64,000 bases of DNA. Origin: Microglena sp. YARC. Its lineage: Eukaryota > Chlorophyta > Chlorophyceae > Chlamydomonadales > Chlamydomonadaceae. The notes under the pieces were generated by a model. The model was given only the letters and a program-made list of their open reading frames with translations. It did no database searches and had not been told where the DNA came from. Position numbers and translations under genes: made by a program. The stretch is taken from contig CM039465.1 of NCBI GenBank assembly GCA_022414725.1, positions 37,370,890 through 37,434,889 of the forward strand, given 5' to 3'. Below are positions 1-11,800 of this stretch, in pieces (position 1 is the stretch's first letter; every line of letters begins with the position of its first letter).

Positions 1-3000
1 GGACCCTCAACCTCATCGCCTGTAAACAAGGCGTACTATTTTATTTACTTATTAAAGGTTATTAATGTCACTTAGGTGGTGGCCCCAGGTGAAAGAAACG
101 GGCTGGACCCCATCAACCTCTCACGCCTGGTAAACAAAGGCGTACTATTTATTTACTTATTAAGTTATATTCATGTCACTTAGGTGGTTGCCCCCAGTGA
201 AAGAAACGGGCTGGACCCCTCAACCTCTCGCCTGGTAACAGCCTGGTAGGCGTACTATTTATTTACTTATAAGTTATTCATGTCAGTAAAGAAACGGACT
301 GATCATTTGAGTACGGGCTGGACCCCTCAACCTCAACTACTATTTATTACTTATTAAAGTTATTAATGTCACTATAGGTGGTTTGGCCCCAGTGAAAGAA
401 AACGGGACTGGACCCTCAACCTCACGCCTGGTAACAAGGCGTCTATTTATTTACTTATTAAGTTATTAATGTCACTTAGGTGGTTGGCCCAGTGAAAGAA
501 AACGGGCTGGACCCCTCAACCTCACGCCTGGTAACAAGGCGTACTATTTATTTACTTATTAAGTATTAATGTCACTTAGGTGGTTGGCCCCAGTGAAAGA
601 AAACGGGCTGGACCCTCAACCTCACGCCTGTAACAAGGCGTACTATTTATTTACTTATTAAGTTATTAATGTCACTTAGGTGGTTGGCCCAGTGAAAGAA
701 AACGGGCTGGACCCCTCAACCTCACGCCTGGTAACAAGGCGTACTATTTATTTACTTATTAAGTTATTAATGTCACTTAGGTGGTTGGCCCCAGTGAAAG
801 AAAACGGGCTGGACCCCTCAACTCACGCCTGGTAACAAAGGCGTACTATTTATTTACTTATTAAGTTATCAAATGTCACTTAGGTGGTTGGCCCCAGTGA
901 AAGAAAACGGGCTGGACCCTCAACCTCACGCCTGGTAACAAGGCGTACTATTTATTTACTTATTAAGTTATTAATGTCACTTAGGTGGTTGGCCCCAGTG
1001 AAAGAAAAACGGGCTGGACCCTCAACCTCACGCCTGGTAACAAGGCGTACTATTTATTTACTTATTAAGTTATTAATGTCACTTAGGTGGTTGCCCCAGT
1101 GAAAGAAAACGGCTGGACCCCTCAACTCACGCCTGGTAACAAGGCGTACTATTTATTTACTTATTAAGTTATTAATGTCACTTAGGTGGTTGGCCCCAGT
1201 GAAAGAAAACGGGCTGGACCCCTCAACCTCACGCCTGGTAACAAGGCGTACTATTTATTTACTTATTAAGTTATTAATGTCACTTAGGTGGTTGGCCCAG
1301 TGAAAGAAAACGGGCTGGACCCCTCAACCTCACGCCTGGTAACAAGGCGTACTATTTATTTACTTATTAAGTTATTAATGTCACTTAGGTGGTTGCCCAG
1401 TGAAAGAAAAACGGGCTGGACCCCCCTTGTCAACCCTCACGCCTGGTAAACAAGGCGTACTATTTATTTACTTATTAAGTTATTAATGTCACTTAGGTGG
1501 TTGGCCCCAGTGAAAGAAAACGGGCTGGACCCCTCAACCTCACGCCTGGTAACAAGGCGTACTATTTATTTACTTATTAAGTTATTAATTGTCACTTAGG
1601 TGGTTGGCCCCAGTGAAAGAAACGGGCTGGACCCTCAACCTCACACCTGGTAACAAGGCGTTATTTATTTACTTATTAAGTTATTAATGTCACTTAGGTG
1701 GTTGGCCCCAGTGAAAGAAAACGGCTGGACCCTCAACCTCACGCCTGGTAACAAGGCGTACTATTTATTTACTTATTAAGTTATTAATGTCACTTAGGTG
1801 GTTGGCCCCAGTGAAAGAAACGGGCTGGACCCTCACCTCACGCCTGGTAACAAGGCGTACTATTTATTTACTTATTAAGTTATTAATGTCACTTAGGTGG
1901 TTGGCCCCAGTGAAAGAAAACGGGCTGGACCCCTCAACCTCACGCCTGGTAACAAGGCGTACTATTTATTTACTTATTAAGTTATTAATGTCACTTAGGT
2001 GGTTGGCCCCAGTGAAAGAAAACGGGCTGGACCCCTCAACCTCACGCCTGGTAAACAAAGGCGTACTATTTATTTACTTATTAAGTTATTAATGTCACTT
2101 AGGTGGTTGGCCCCAGTGAAAGAAAACGGGCTGGACCCCTCAACCTCACGCCTGGTAACAAGGCGTACTATTTATTTACTTATTAAGTTATTTAATGTCA
2201 CTTAGGTGGTTGGCCCCAGTGAAAGAAAACGGGCTGGACCCCTCAACCTCACGCCTGGTAACAAGGCGTACTATTTATTTACTTATTAAGTTATTAATGT
2301 CACTTAGGTGGTTGGCCCCAGTGAAAGAAAACGGGCTGGACCCCTCAACCTCACGCCTGGTAACAAGGCGTACTATTTATTTACTTATTAAGTTATTAAT
2401 GTCACGTAGGTGGTTGGCCCCAGTGAAAGAAAACGGGCTGGACCCCTCAACCTCACGCCTGGTAACAAGGCGTACTATTTATTTACTTATTAAGTTATTA
2501 ATGTCACTTAGGTGGTTGGCCCCAGTGAAAGAAAAACGGGCTGGACCCCTCAACCTCACGCCTGGTAACAAGGCGTACTATTTATTTACTTATTTAAGTT
2601 ATTAATGTCACTTAGGTGGTTGGCCAGTGAAAGAAAACGGGCTGGACCCCTCAACTCACGCCTTGGTAACAAGGCGTACTATTTATTTACTTATTAAGTT
2701 ATTAATGTCACTTAGGTGGTTGGCCCCAGTGAAAGAAAACGGGCTGGACCCCTCAACCTCACGCCTGGTAACAAGGCGTACTATTTATTTACTTATTAAG
2801 TTATTAATGTCACTTAGGTGGTTGGCCCAGTGAAAGAAAACGGGCTGGACCCCTCAACCTCACGCCTGGTAACAAGGCGTACTATTTATTTACTTATTAA
2901 GTTATTAATGTCACTTAGGTGGTTGGCCCCAGTGAAAGAAAACGGGCTGGACCCCTTCAACCTCACACCTGGTTAACAAGGCGTCGGGCTGGACCCTCAA

Positions 3001-6000
3001 CCTCACGCCTGGTAACAAGGCGTACTATTTATTTACTTATTAAGTTATTAATGTCACTTAGGTGGTTGGCCCAGTGAAAGAAAACGGGCTGACCCCTCAA
3101 CCTTCACGCCTGGTAACAAGGCGTACTATTTATTTACTTATTAAGTTATTAATGTCACTTAGGTGGTTGGCCCCAGTGAAAGAAAACGGGCTGGACCCCT
3201 CAACCTCACGCACTTAGGTGGTTGGCCCCCAACATAAAGAAAACTATTACGCCTGGTAACAGCGTTTTTATTTATACTTATTAAGTTATTAATGTCACTT
3301 AGGTGGTTGGCCCCAGTGAAAGAAAACGGGTGGTTGGCTGGACCCCTCAACCTCACGCCTGGTAACAAGGCGTACTATTTATTTACTTATTAAGTTATTA
3401 ATGTCACTTAGGTGGTTGGCCCCAGTGAAAGAAAACGGGCTGGACCCCTCAACCTCACACCTGGTAACAAGGCGTACTATTTATTTACTTATTAAGTTAT
3501 TAATGTCACTTAGGTGGTTGGCCCCAGTGAAAGAAAACGGGCTGGACCCCTCAAACCTCACGCCTGGTAACAAGGCGTACTATTTATTTACTTATTAAGT
3601 TATTAATGTCACTTAGGTGGTTGGCCCCAGTGAAAGAAAACGGGCTGGACCCTCAACCTCACGCCTGGTAACAAGGCGTACTATTTATTTACTTATTAAG
3701 TTATTAATGTCACGTAACTCACACCTGGTGGTTGGCCCAGTGAAAGAAAACGGGCTGGACCCCTCAACCTCACGCCTGGTAACAAGGCGTACTATTTATT
3801 TACTTATTAAGTTATTAATGTCACTTAGGTGGTTGGCCCCAGTGAAAGAAAACGGGCTGGACCCCTCAACCTCACGCCTGGTAACAAGGCGTACTATTTA
3901 TTTACTTATTAAGTTATTAATGTCACTTAGGTGGTTGGCCCCAGTGAAAGAAAACGGCTGGACCCTCAACCTCACACCTGGTAACAAGGCGTACTATTTA
4001 TTTACTTATTAAGTTATTAATGTCACGTAGGTGGTTGGCCCCAGTGAAAGAAAAACGGGCTGGACCCCTCAACCTCACGCCTGGTAAACAAGGCGTACTA
4101 TTTATTTACTTATTAAGTTATTAATGTCACTTAGGTGGTTGGCCCAGTGAAAGAAAACGGGCTGGACCCCTCAACCTCACGCCTGGTAACAAGGCGTACT
4201 ATTTATTTACTTATTAAGTTATTTAATGTCACTTAGGTGGTTGGCCCCAGTGAAAGAAAACGGGCTGGACCCCTCAACCTCACGCCTGGTAACAAGGCGT
4301 ACTATTTATTTACTTATTAAGTTATTTAATGTCACTTAGGTGGTTGGCCCCAGTGAAAGAAAACGGGCTGGACCCCTCAACCTCTCGCCTGGTAACAAGG
4401 CGTACTATTTATTTACTTATTAAGTTATTAATGTCACTTAGGTGGTTGGCCCAGTGAAAGAAAACGGGCTGGACCCCTCAAACCTCACGCCTGGTAACAA
4501 GGCGTACTATTTATTTACTTATTAAGTTATTAATGTCACTTAGGTGGTTGGCCCCAGTGAAAGAAAACGGGCTGGACCCCTCAAACTCACGCCTGGTAAC
4601 AAGGCGTACTATTTATTTACTTATTAAGTTATTAATGTCACTTAGGTGGTTGGCCCCAGTGAAAGAAAACGGGCTGGACCCCTCAACCTCTCGCCTGGTA
4701 ACAAGGCGTACTATTTATTTACTTATTAAGTTATTAATGTCACTTAGGTGGTTGGCCCCAGTGAAAGAAAACGGGCTGGACCCCTCAACCTCACGCCTGG
4801 TAACAAGGCGTACTATTTATTTACTTATTAAGTTATTAATGTCACTTAGGTGGTTGGCCCCAGTGAAAGAAAACGGGCTGGACCCCTCAACCTCACACCT
4901 GGTAACAAGGCGTACTATTTATTTACTTATTAAGTTATTAATGTCACTTAGGTGGTTGGCCCCAGTGAAAGAAAACGGGCTGGACCCCTCAACCTCACGC
5001 CTGGTAACAAGGCGTACTATTTATTTACTTATTAAGTTATTAATGTCACTTAGGTGGTTGGCCCAGTGAAAGAAAACGGGCTGGACCCCTCAACCTCACG
5101 CCTGGTAACAAGGCGTACTATTTATTTTACTTATTAAGTTATTAATGTCACTTAGGTGGTTGGCCCCAGTGAAAGAAAACGGGCTGGACCCTCAACCTCA
5201 CGCCTGGTAACAAGGCGTACTATTTATTTACTTATTAAGTTATTAATGTCACTTAGGTGGTTGGCCCCAGTGAAAGAAAACGGGCTGGACCCCTCAACCT
5301 CACGCCTGGTAACAAGGCGTACTATTTATTTACTTATTAAGTTATTAATGTCACTTAGGTGGTTGGCCCCAGTGAAAGAAAACGGGCTGGACCCCTCAAC
5401 CTCACGCCTGGTAACAAGGCGTACTATTTATTTACTTATTAAGTTATTAATGTCACTTAGGTGGTTGGCCCAGTGAAAGAAAACGGGCTGGACCCCTCAA
5501 CCTCACACCTGGTAAACAAGGCGTACTATTTATTTACTTATTAAGTTATTAATGTCACTTAGGTGGTTGGCCCCAGTGAAGAAAACGGGCTGGACCCCTC
5601 AACCTCACGCCTGGTAACAAGGCGTACTATTTATTTACTTATTAAGTTATTAATGTCACTTAGGTGGTTGGCCCCAGTGAAAGAAAACGGGCTGGACCCC
5701 TCAACCTCACGCCTGGTAACAAGGCGTACTATTTATTTACTTATTAAGTTATTAATGTCACTTAGGTGGTTGGCCCCAGTGAAAGAAAACGGGCTGGACC
5801 CCTCAACCTCACGCCTGGTAACAAGGCGTACTATTTATTTACTTATTAAGTTATTAATGTCACTTAGGTGGTTGGCCCCAGTGAAAGAAAAACGGGCTGG
5901 ACCCCTCAACCTCACGCCTGGTAACAAGGCGTACTATTTATTTACTTATTAAGTTATTAATGTCACTTAGGTGGTTGGCCCCAGTGAAAGAAAACGGGCT

Positions 6001-8330
6001 GGACCCCTCAACCTCACACCTGGTAACAAGGCGTACTATTTATTTACTTATTAAGTTATTAATGTCACTTAGGTGGTTGGCCCCAGTGAAAGAAAACGGG
6101 CTGGACCCCTCAACCTCACGCCTGGTAACAAGGCGTACTATTTATTTACTTATTAAGTTATTAATGTCACTTAGGTGGTTGGCCCCAGTGAAAGAAAACG
6201 GGCTGGACCCCTCAACCTCACACCTGGTAACAAGGCGTACTATTTATTTACTTATTAAGTTATTAATGTCACTTAGGTGGTTGGCCCCAGTGAAAGAAAA
6301 CGGGCTGGACCCCTCAACCTCACGCCTGGTAACAAGGCGTACTATTTATTTACTTATTAAGTTATTAATGTCACTTAGGTGGTTGGCCCCAGTGAAAGAA
6401 AACGGGCTGGACCCCTCAACCTCACGCCTGGTAACAAGGCGTACTATTTATTTACTTATTAAGTTATTAATGTCACTTAGGTGGTTGGCCCCAGTGAAAG
6501 AAAAACGGGCTGGACCCCTCAACCTCACACCTGGTAACAAGGCGTACTATTTATTTACTTATTAAGTTATTAATGTCACTTAGGTGGTTGGCCCCAGTGA
6601 AAGAAAAACGGGCTGGACCCCTCAACCTCACGCCTGGTAACAAGGCGTACTATTTATTTACTTATTAAGTTATTAATGTCACTTAGGTGGTTGGCCCAGT
6701 GAAAGAAAACGGGCTGGACCCTCAACCTCACGCCTGGTAACAAGGCGTACTATTTATTTACTTATTAAGTTATTAATGTCACTTAGGTGGTTGGCCCCAG
6801 TGAAAGAAAACGGGCTGGACCCCTCAACCTCACGCCTGGTAACAAGGCGTACTATTTATTTACTTATTAAGTTATTAATGTCACTTAGGTGGTTGGCCCC
6901 AGTGAAAGAAAACGGGCTGGACCCCTCAACCTCACGCCTGGTAACAAGGCGTACTATTTATTTACTTATTAAGTTATTCATGTCACTTAGGTGGTTGGCC
7001 CCAGTGAAAGAAAACGGGCTGGACCCCTCAACCTCACGCCTGGTAACAAGGCGTACGTTTTATTTATTAATTAAGTTATTAATGTCACTTAGGTAATTGG
7101 CCCCAGTGAAAGAAAACGGGCTGGACCCCTCAACCTCACACCTGGTAACAAGGCGTACTATTTATTTACTTATTAAGTTATTCATGTCACTTAGGTGGTT
7201 GGCCCCAGTGAAAGAAAACGGGCTGGACCCCTCAACCTCACACCTGGTAACAAGGCGTACTATTTATTTACTTATTAAGTTATTAATGTCACTTAGGTGG
7301 TTGGCCCCAGTGAAAGAAAACGGGCTGGACCCCTCAACCTCACGCCTGGTAACAAGGCGTACTATTTATTTACTTATTAAGTTATTAATGTCTTAGGTGG
7401 TTGGCCCCAGTTGGACGGCGGTAACTACTATTATTTACTTATTAAGTTATTAATGTCACTTAGGTGGTTGGCCCCCAGTGAAAGAAAACGGGCTGGACCC
7501 CTCAACGCCTCAAACCAACCTGCGTACGGGGTACTGTTATTAATGTCACTTAGGTGGTTGGCCCCAGTGAAAGAAAACGGGCTGGACCCCTCAACCTCAC
7601 GCCTGGTAACAAGCGTACTATTATTTACTTATTAAGTTATTAATGTCACGTAGGTGGTTGGCCCCAGTGAAAGAAAACGGGCTGGACCCCTCAACCTCAC
7701 GCCTGGTAACAAGGCGTACTATTTATTTACTTATTAAGTTATTAATCTCACTTAGGTGGTTGGCCCCAGTGAAAGAAAACGGGCTGGACCCCTCAAACTC
7801 ACGCCTGGTAACAAGGCGTACTATTTATTTACTTATTAAGTTATTAATGTCACTTAGGTGGTTGGCCCCAGTGAAAGAGAACGGGCTGGACCCCTCAACC
7901 TCACGCCTGGTAACAAGGCGTACTATTTATTTACTTATTAAGTTATTAATGTCACTTAGGTGGTTGGCCCCAGTGAAAGAAAACGGGCTGGACCCCTCAA
8001 CCTCACGCCTGGTAACAAGGCGTACTATTTACTTATTAAGTTATTAATGTCACTTAGGTGGTTGGCCCCAGTGAAAGAAAACGGGCTGGACCCCTCAACC
8101 TCACGCCTGGTAACAAGGCGTACTATTTATTTACTTATTAAGTTATTAATGGCACGTAGGTGGTTGGCCCCAGTGAAAGAAAACGGGCTGGACCCCTCAA
8201 CCTCTCGCCTGGTAACAAGGCGTACTATTTATTTACTTATTAAGTTATTAATGTCACTTAGGTGGTTGGCCCCAGTGAAAGAAAACAGGCTGGACCCCTC
8301 AACCTCACACCTGGCAAGAAGGCGTACTGT
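1..8330 (+). repeat. 102-bp satellite array, about 80 copies
   Basis: Head-to-tail copies of a 102-bp unit that begins near ATGTCACTTAGGTGGTTGG and ends in a T/A-rich stretch (ACTATTTATTTACTTATTAA). Copies in the middle are nearly identical. The first 1.5 kb and the stretches near 3.2 and 7.4-7.6 kb are ragged, with many 1-bp differences in A, C and G runs, partial units and short insertions. Because 102 is divisible by 3 and one frame lacks a stop, the array yields long stop-free frames with a 34-residue periodic peptide; these break at every indel and I do not regard them as genes. Single diverged relatives lie at 49.0-49.3 kb (plus) and 62.3-62.4 kb (minus), so the unit descends from a dispersed repeat. 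The array lies in the intron after the kinase glycine-loop exon at 8696-8847, on the opposite strand sense. Confidence 0.97.
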
Positions 8331-8412
8331 TAATGTACATACACAGCTCTGCAACAGAAACAGTAGCATGGCTCCCATGCGCATCTACCTATGGCCTACA
8401 GTTACTACCATA

Positions 8413-8612
8413 CCAGGGATTTTTCCGCTATATATAGCTATCGCTAGTTTTGACCCCGTTTCAGCGAAATTATCACCATACAAAAAGTAAATAAAAAGTT
8501 TTGTTTGCCCTATATGACCCTAAAAAGCAACAACAAGCTACAAACGCACTAAACGCTGTCCCTGGGGGAGGCCTTAAACCATAAAGCTAGGAAAAATTAA
8601 AGATTTTGAAAA
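8413..8612 (+). mobile_element. Short inverted-repeat element, family MITE-3, copy 1
   Basis: It starts CCAGGGATTTTTCCGC and shares a body with copies at 33147-33345 (minus) and 60793-60974 (plus). Common blocks are a TTTTGACCCCGTTT-like stretch, a TTTGCCC block, and ACGCTGTCCCTGG followed by GGAGGCC and AAACCAT. The best-preserved right end (60.97 kb) is AAAAAATCCCTGG, the inverse of this left end. The right end here is degraded. No coding capacity. Confidence 0.7.
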
Positions 8613-8636
8613 AACAAAACGGAAAAAAATGAAAAA

Positions 8637-8667
8637 AAAGCTCCAGCACCTATCAACTTCTGGAGAT
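8637..8667 (-). repeat. Copy of the 3' edge of the kinase glycine-loop exon
   Basis: Thirty bases (AGCTCCAGCACCTATCAACT and on) repeat the exon segment at 8704-8733 without its splice donor. It is a partial exon-edge duplicate in the intron. Confidence 0.8.
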
Positions 8668-8695
8668 TTTGGAAAACAAATCACTGTACAATCAC

Positions 8696-8847
8696 CTTGC
8701 CGTAAGCTCCAGCACCTATCAACTTCTGGAGATCAAGTTCCGAGGATTCGATCATTTGGCAGCCGCCAGAGAAGCCAAAGGAGTTTGGGTTGGGCGCTTG
8801 GCTGGACGTGGCTGTAAGAGCGCCGCTGGGCGATTCCGACATGGAGG
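8696..8847 (-). CDS. Exon 11: linker end and kinase glycine loop
   Basis: Acceptor TTCTTTAG at 8848-8855; donor GGCAAG|GTGATT. It begins in phase with the last G of exon 10 and ends on a whole codon. The first 34 codons are Ser/Pro/Asn-rich; the last 16 end in LIGAGAYGK, where G724, G726 and G729 of the partial protein fit the nucleotide-binding loop. The next kinase segment (VAIK-type lysine) should follow in the next exon, which is not found in 1-8690, implying an intron longer than 8.6 kb. Confidence 0.78.
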
Positions 8848-11800
8848 CTAAAGAACAAGGGTGGGGTTTGAGGGATATGAGAGGGAGAGACAGGCTGGAA
8901 GATACGAATGTAATTGTTAATACACCTCAAATGCGGAGGGGATGTAGGGTGTAATCATTTGGTGCAATCATCACGTATAATAGGGTATCATCATCGGGTG
9001 TATGAGGGGAATGTCATCGGGTGTATGAGGGGAATGTCATCGGGTATATGAGGGGATTGTCATCGGGTGTATGAGGGGATTGTCATCGGGTGTATGAGGG
9101 GATTGTCATCGGGTGTATGAGGGGATTGTCATCGGTGTATGAGGGGATTGTCATCGGGTGTATGAGGGGATTGTCATCGGGTGTATTGAGGGGATTGTCA
9201 TCGGGTGTATGAGGGGATTGTCATCGGGTGAATGAGGAGATTGTCATCGGGTGTATGAGGGGATTTTCATCGGGTGTATGAGGGGATTGTCATCGGGTGT
9301 ATGAGGGGATTGCCATCGGGTGTATGAAGGGATTGCCATCGGGTGTATGAGGGGATCATCATCGGGTGTATGAGGGGATTGTCACCGGGTGTATGAGGGG
9401 ATCATCATCAGGTGTATGAGGGGATTGTCATCGGGTGTATGAGGGGATTGTCATCGGGTGTATGAGGGGATTGTCATCGGGTGTATGAGGGGATTGTCAT
9501 CGGGTGTATGAGGGGATTGTCATCGGGTGTATGAGGGGATTGTCATCAGGTGTATGAGGGGATTGTCATCGGGTGTATGAGGGGATTGTCATCGGGTGTA
9601 TGAGGGGATTGTCATCAGGAGTATGAGGGGATTGTCATCGGGTGTATGAGGGGATTGTCATCGGGTGTATGAGGGGATTGTCATCGGGTGTATGAGGGGA
9701 TCATCATCAGGTGTATGAGGGGATTGTTATCGGGTGTATGAGGGGATTGTCATAGGGTATGCTCTAAATACAAATATTTATCGCCAGGTATGATAGGGTA
9801 TAAGCATTGGGTCTGACAGCAGAAATTTGTGTTAAAAAATGACATTTGTCTTCGGTGGCGATGCGAATCGAGCTCCTGTAAAAAACTAGACTGACGGATC
9901 GGCAGTATGGTTTCGCCCACAATGGCGCACTATGCTACCCGGGTTCAATCCCGTGGTACCCCATTTTGAGCCCTTAACTCTCGAGAAAAACGTCGTGAGA
10001 CTTGCTGTGCATTTCAAATTCTCGTAAAGCAAGCATTGAATGATGATCACTCTGCATGTACACAAACCTGTTTCGTCGTGAGAGTTGCTGTGAATTCAAA
10101 AAAAAAAAAACACAAACCTGTTTCGTCGTGAGAGTTGCTGAGCATGATAGGGGCAGTGGGACTACCGCACTCGGAGGAACTTCGCTTCACAGGACCTATC
10201 TGCGTGTCAGATTCGGTCCGGCCATTGGAATTGAGGCTGAACTGTCGCCTTCCGGTTGGTCCTGCAGCAGTGCATTTTTTGTCGATGTTGTTGTTAGTTT
10301 TTTTTTTTACATGACCTGAGTGCACTGACAATGCGTCAGACTCGGTCTGGTTATTGGGAGTCAGGCTAAACTGCCGCCAAACGTTTGGTCCTGCAGCCCT
10401 GCAAGTTGCTTGTTAATTTGCTTGCTTACTTTGCTTTGCTTGTTTATTTCTTTGCTTGCTTGTTGATTAATGTGTTGCTTTGTTTGTTTATTAATTTGTT
10501 TATTTATTTGCATACTTGTTTGTGTGTTGATGTATTTGTTTGTTTATTTTTACACTTGTTTGTGTGTTGCTTTGCTGGTTGATTGATTTGTTTACTTGCT
10601 TGTCTGTTGATTTGCTTGTTGCTTCATTTGTATAATTGTGTGTGTGTAAATTTATTGTGTTGATTTATTTGTATACTTGTTTGTGCGTTGATTCGTGCAT
10701 TTCTTTGTTTGTTTGGCTCAGCAAGATCAATCGAGAATGACTGTAGAAGCCACGGAAGGAGTCGGTATTACTTCTATTACGTATCTGACTTGGATGACGT
10801 CAGAGGAGAGAAGCCATAGTTCCACAAACATTTACTGATTAAGTATTAGGATGATATTAAATGCATAGCAAAACTACGGATATCGGTCGAATGACCCCCC
10901 ACCCCCACCTACCCACCCACAACCTCTACCAGCCCCACCCACCCACCCACAACCTCTCCCAACCCCAATATTGAATGAACCCACACCAGGTTTGGATGAA
11001 GTCGTTCTGTTCATGTTTCAGTCTGATAAAAGGCCTTGACACCAGCACTAACCCTTCGAAACAACCCCTCCACCGCCCAGTGACGAATGAGGCACAGTCC
11101 AGTGCTCAAAACTATGTGTAGGTTTACTGCCTACTTGAAGGGCACTCCTCTTATAGCTGTCGCCCCACATACCTATTTTGTCTGAAGCCATTCTGTCCAT
11201 GTTCCGATCTGTTACAAGGCCTTGATGCTCTGCCTCCGATACGAGTTCCTTGGCTTGCCACAGTTTAATGGTGCCAAGATGGGAGGCGCTCACACACGTG
11301 TTCTCGTATCCCACCATCATAGCAAGGTTTCCTTTGTGGGCTCGAATCTGCAGCAGAAGTTGGATGGTACATGACTACATTAGATATTATGACTACGTTA
11401 CATGTAGGGAACGGCAATATGATGCGATATTATCATATGATGTTAGCAGTCTGATTACCCTTAAGTTCCCATTTATATGCAGATATCATATGATGTTTGC
11501 AGTCTGATTACCCTTAAGTTCCCATTTATATGCAGATATCATATGATGCAATTTTATAAAATGCTGGTCCCTAGTTATGTGAACATTTCAAAAAGTCATG
11601 TTGGTACAGTATTTTATATTTTACATTCTTAATATACATATTTGGAGACATTCCAAGCAGTGAGCACTGTTTTATTTTTCAGCGACGCGTCGACATCCTG
11701 TAGCCATCCTGTTGCTGCATGGTGACGCATGGGTCTGGCAAAAGCAGTCAAAAATGACTCCCAGAGCCCCCGTTTGCTCTTCACGCGGAGCCCCAGGGGT

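Noticed and set aside
884..8490. Stop-free frames with MSLRWLAPVKENGLDPS repeats in the first 8.4 kb
   Set aside because: They are a by-product of a 102-bp tandem repeat (34 codons). Frames start and stop at indels, the same peptide restarts many times, and no splice or start context supports a gene.
8985..9765. CRISPR-like regular direct repeats
   Set aside because: 23-bp units abut without unique spacers, in a eukaryotic intron; an ordinary minisatellite.
9885..9965. tRNA-like GGGTTCAATCCCGTGG box
   Set aside because: The T-arm pairs poorly (mismatches in the stem), the 3' GGTACCCC has no matching 5' acceptor strand about 70 bases upstream, and no A box is at the right distance.
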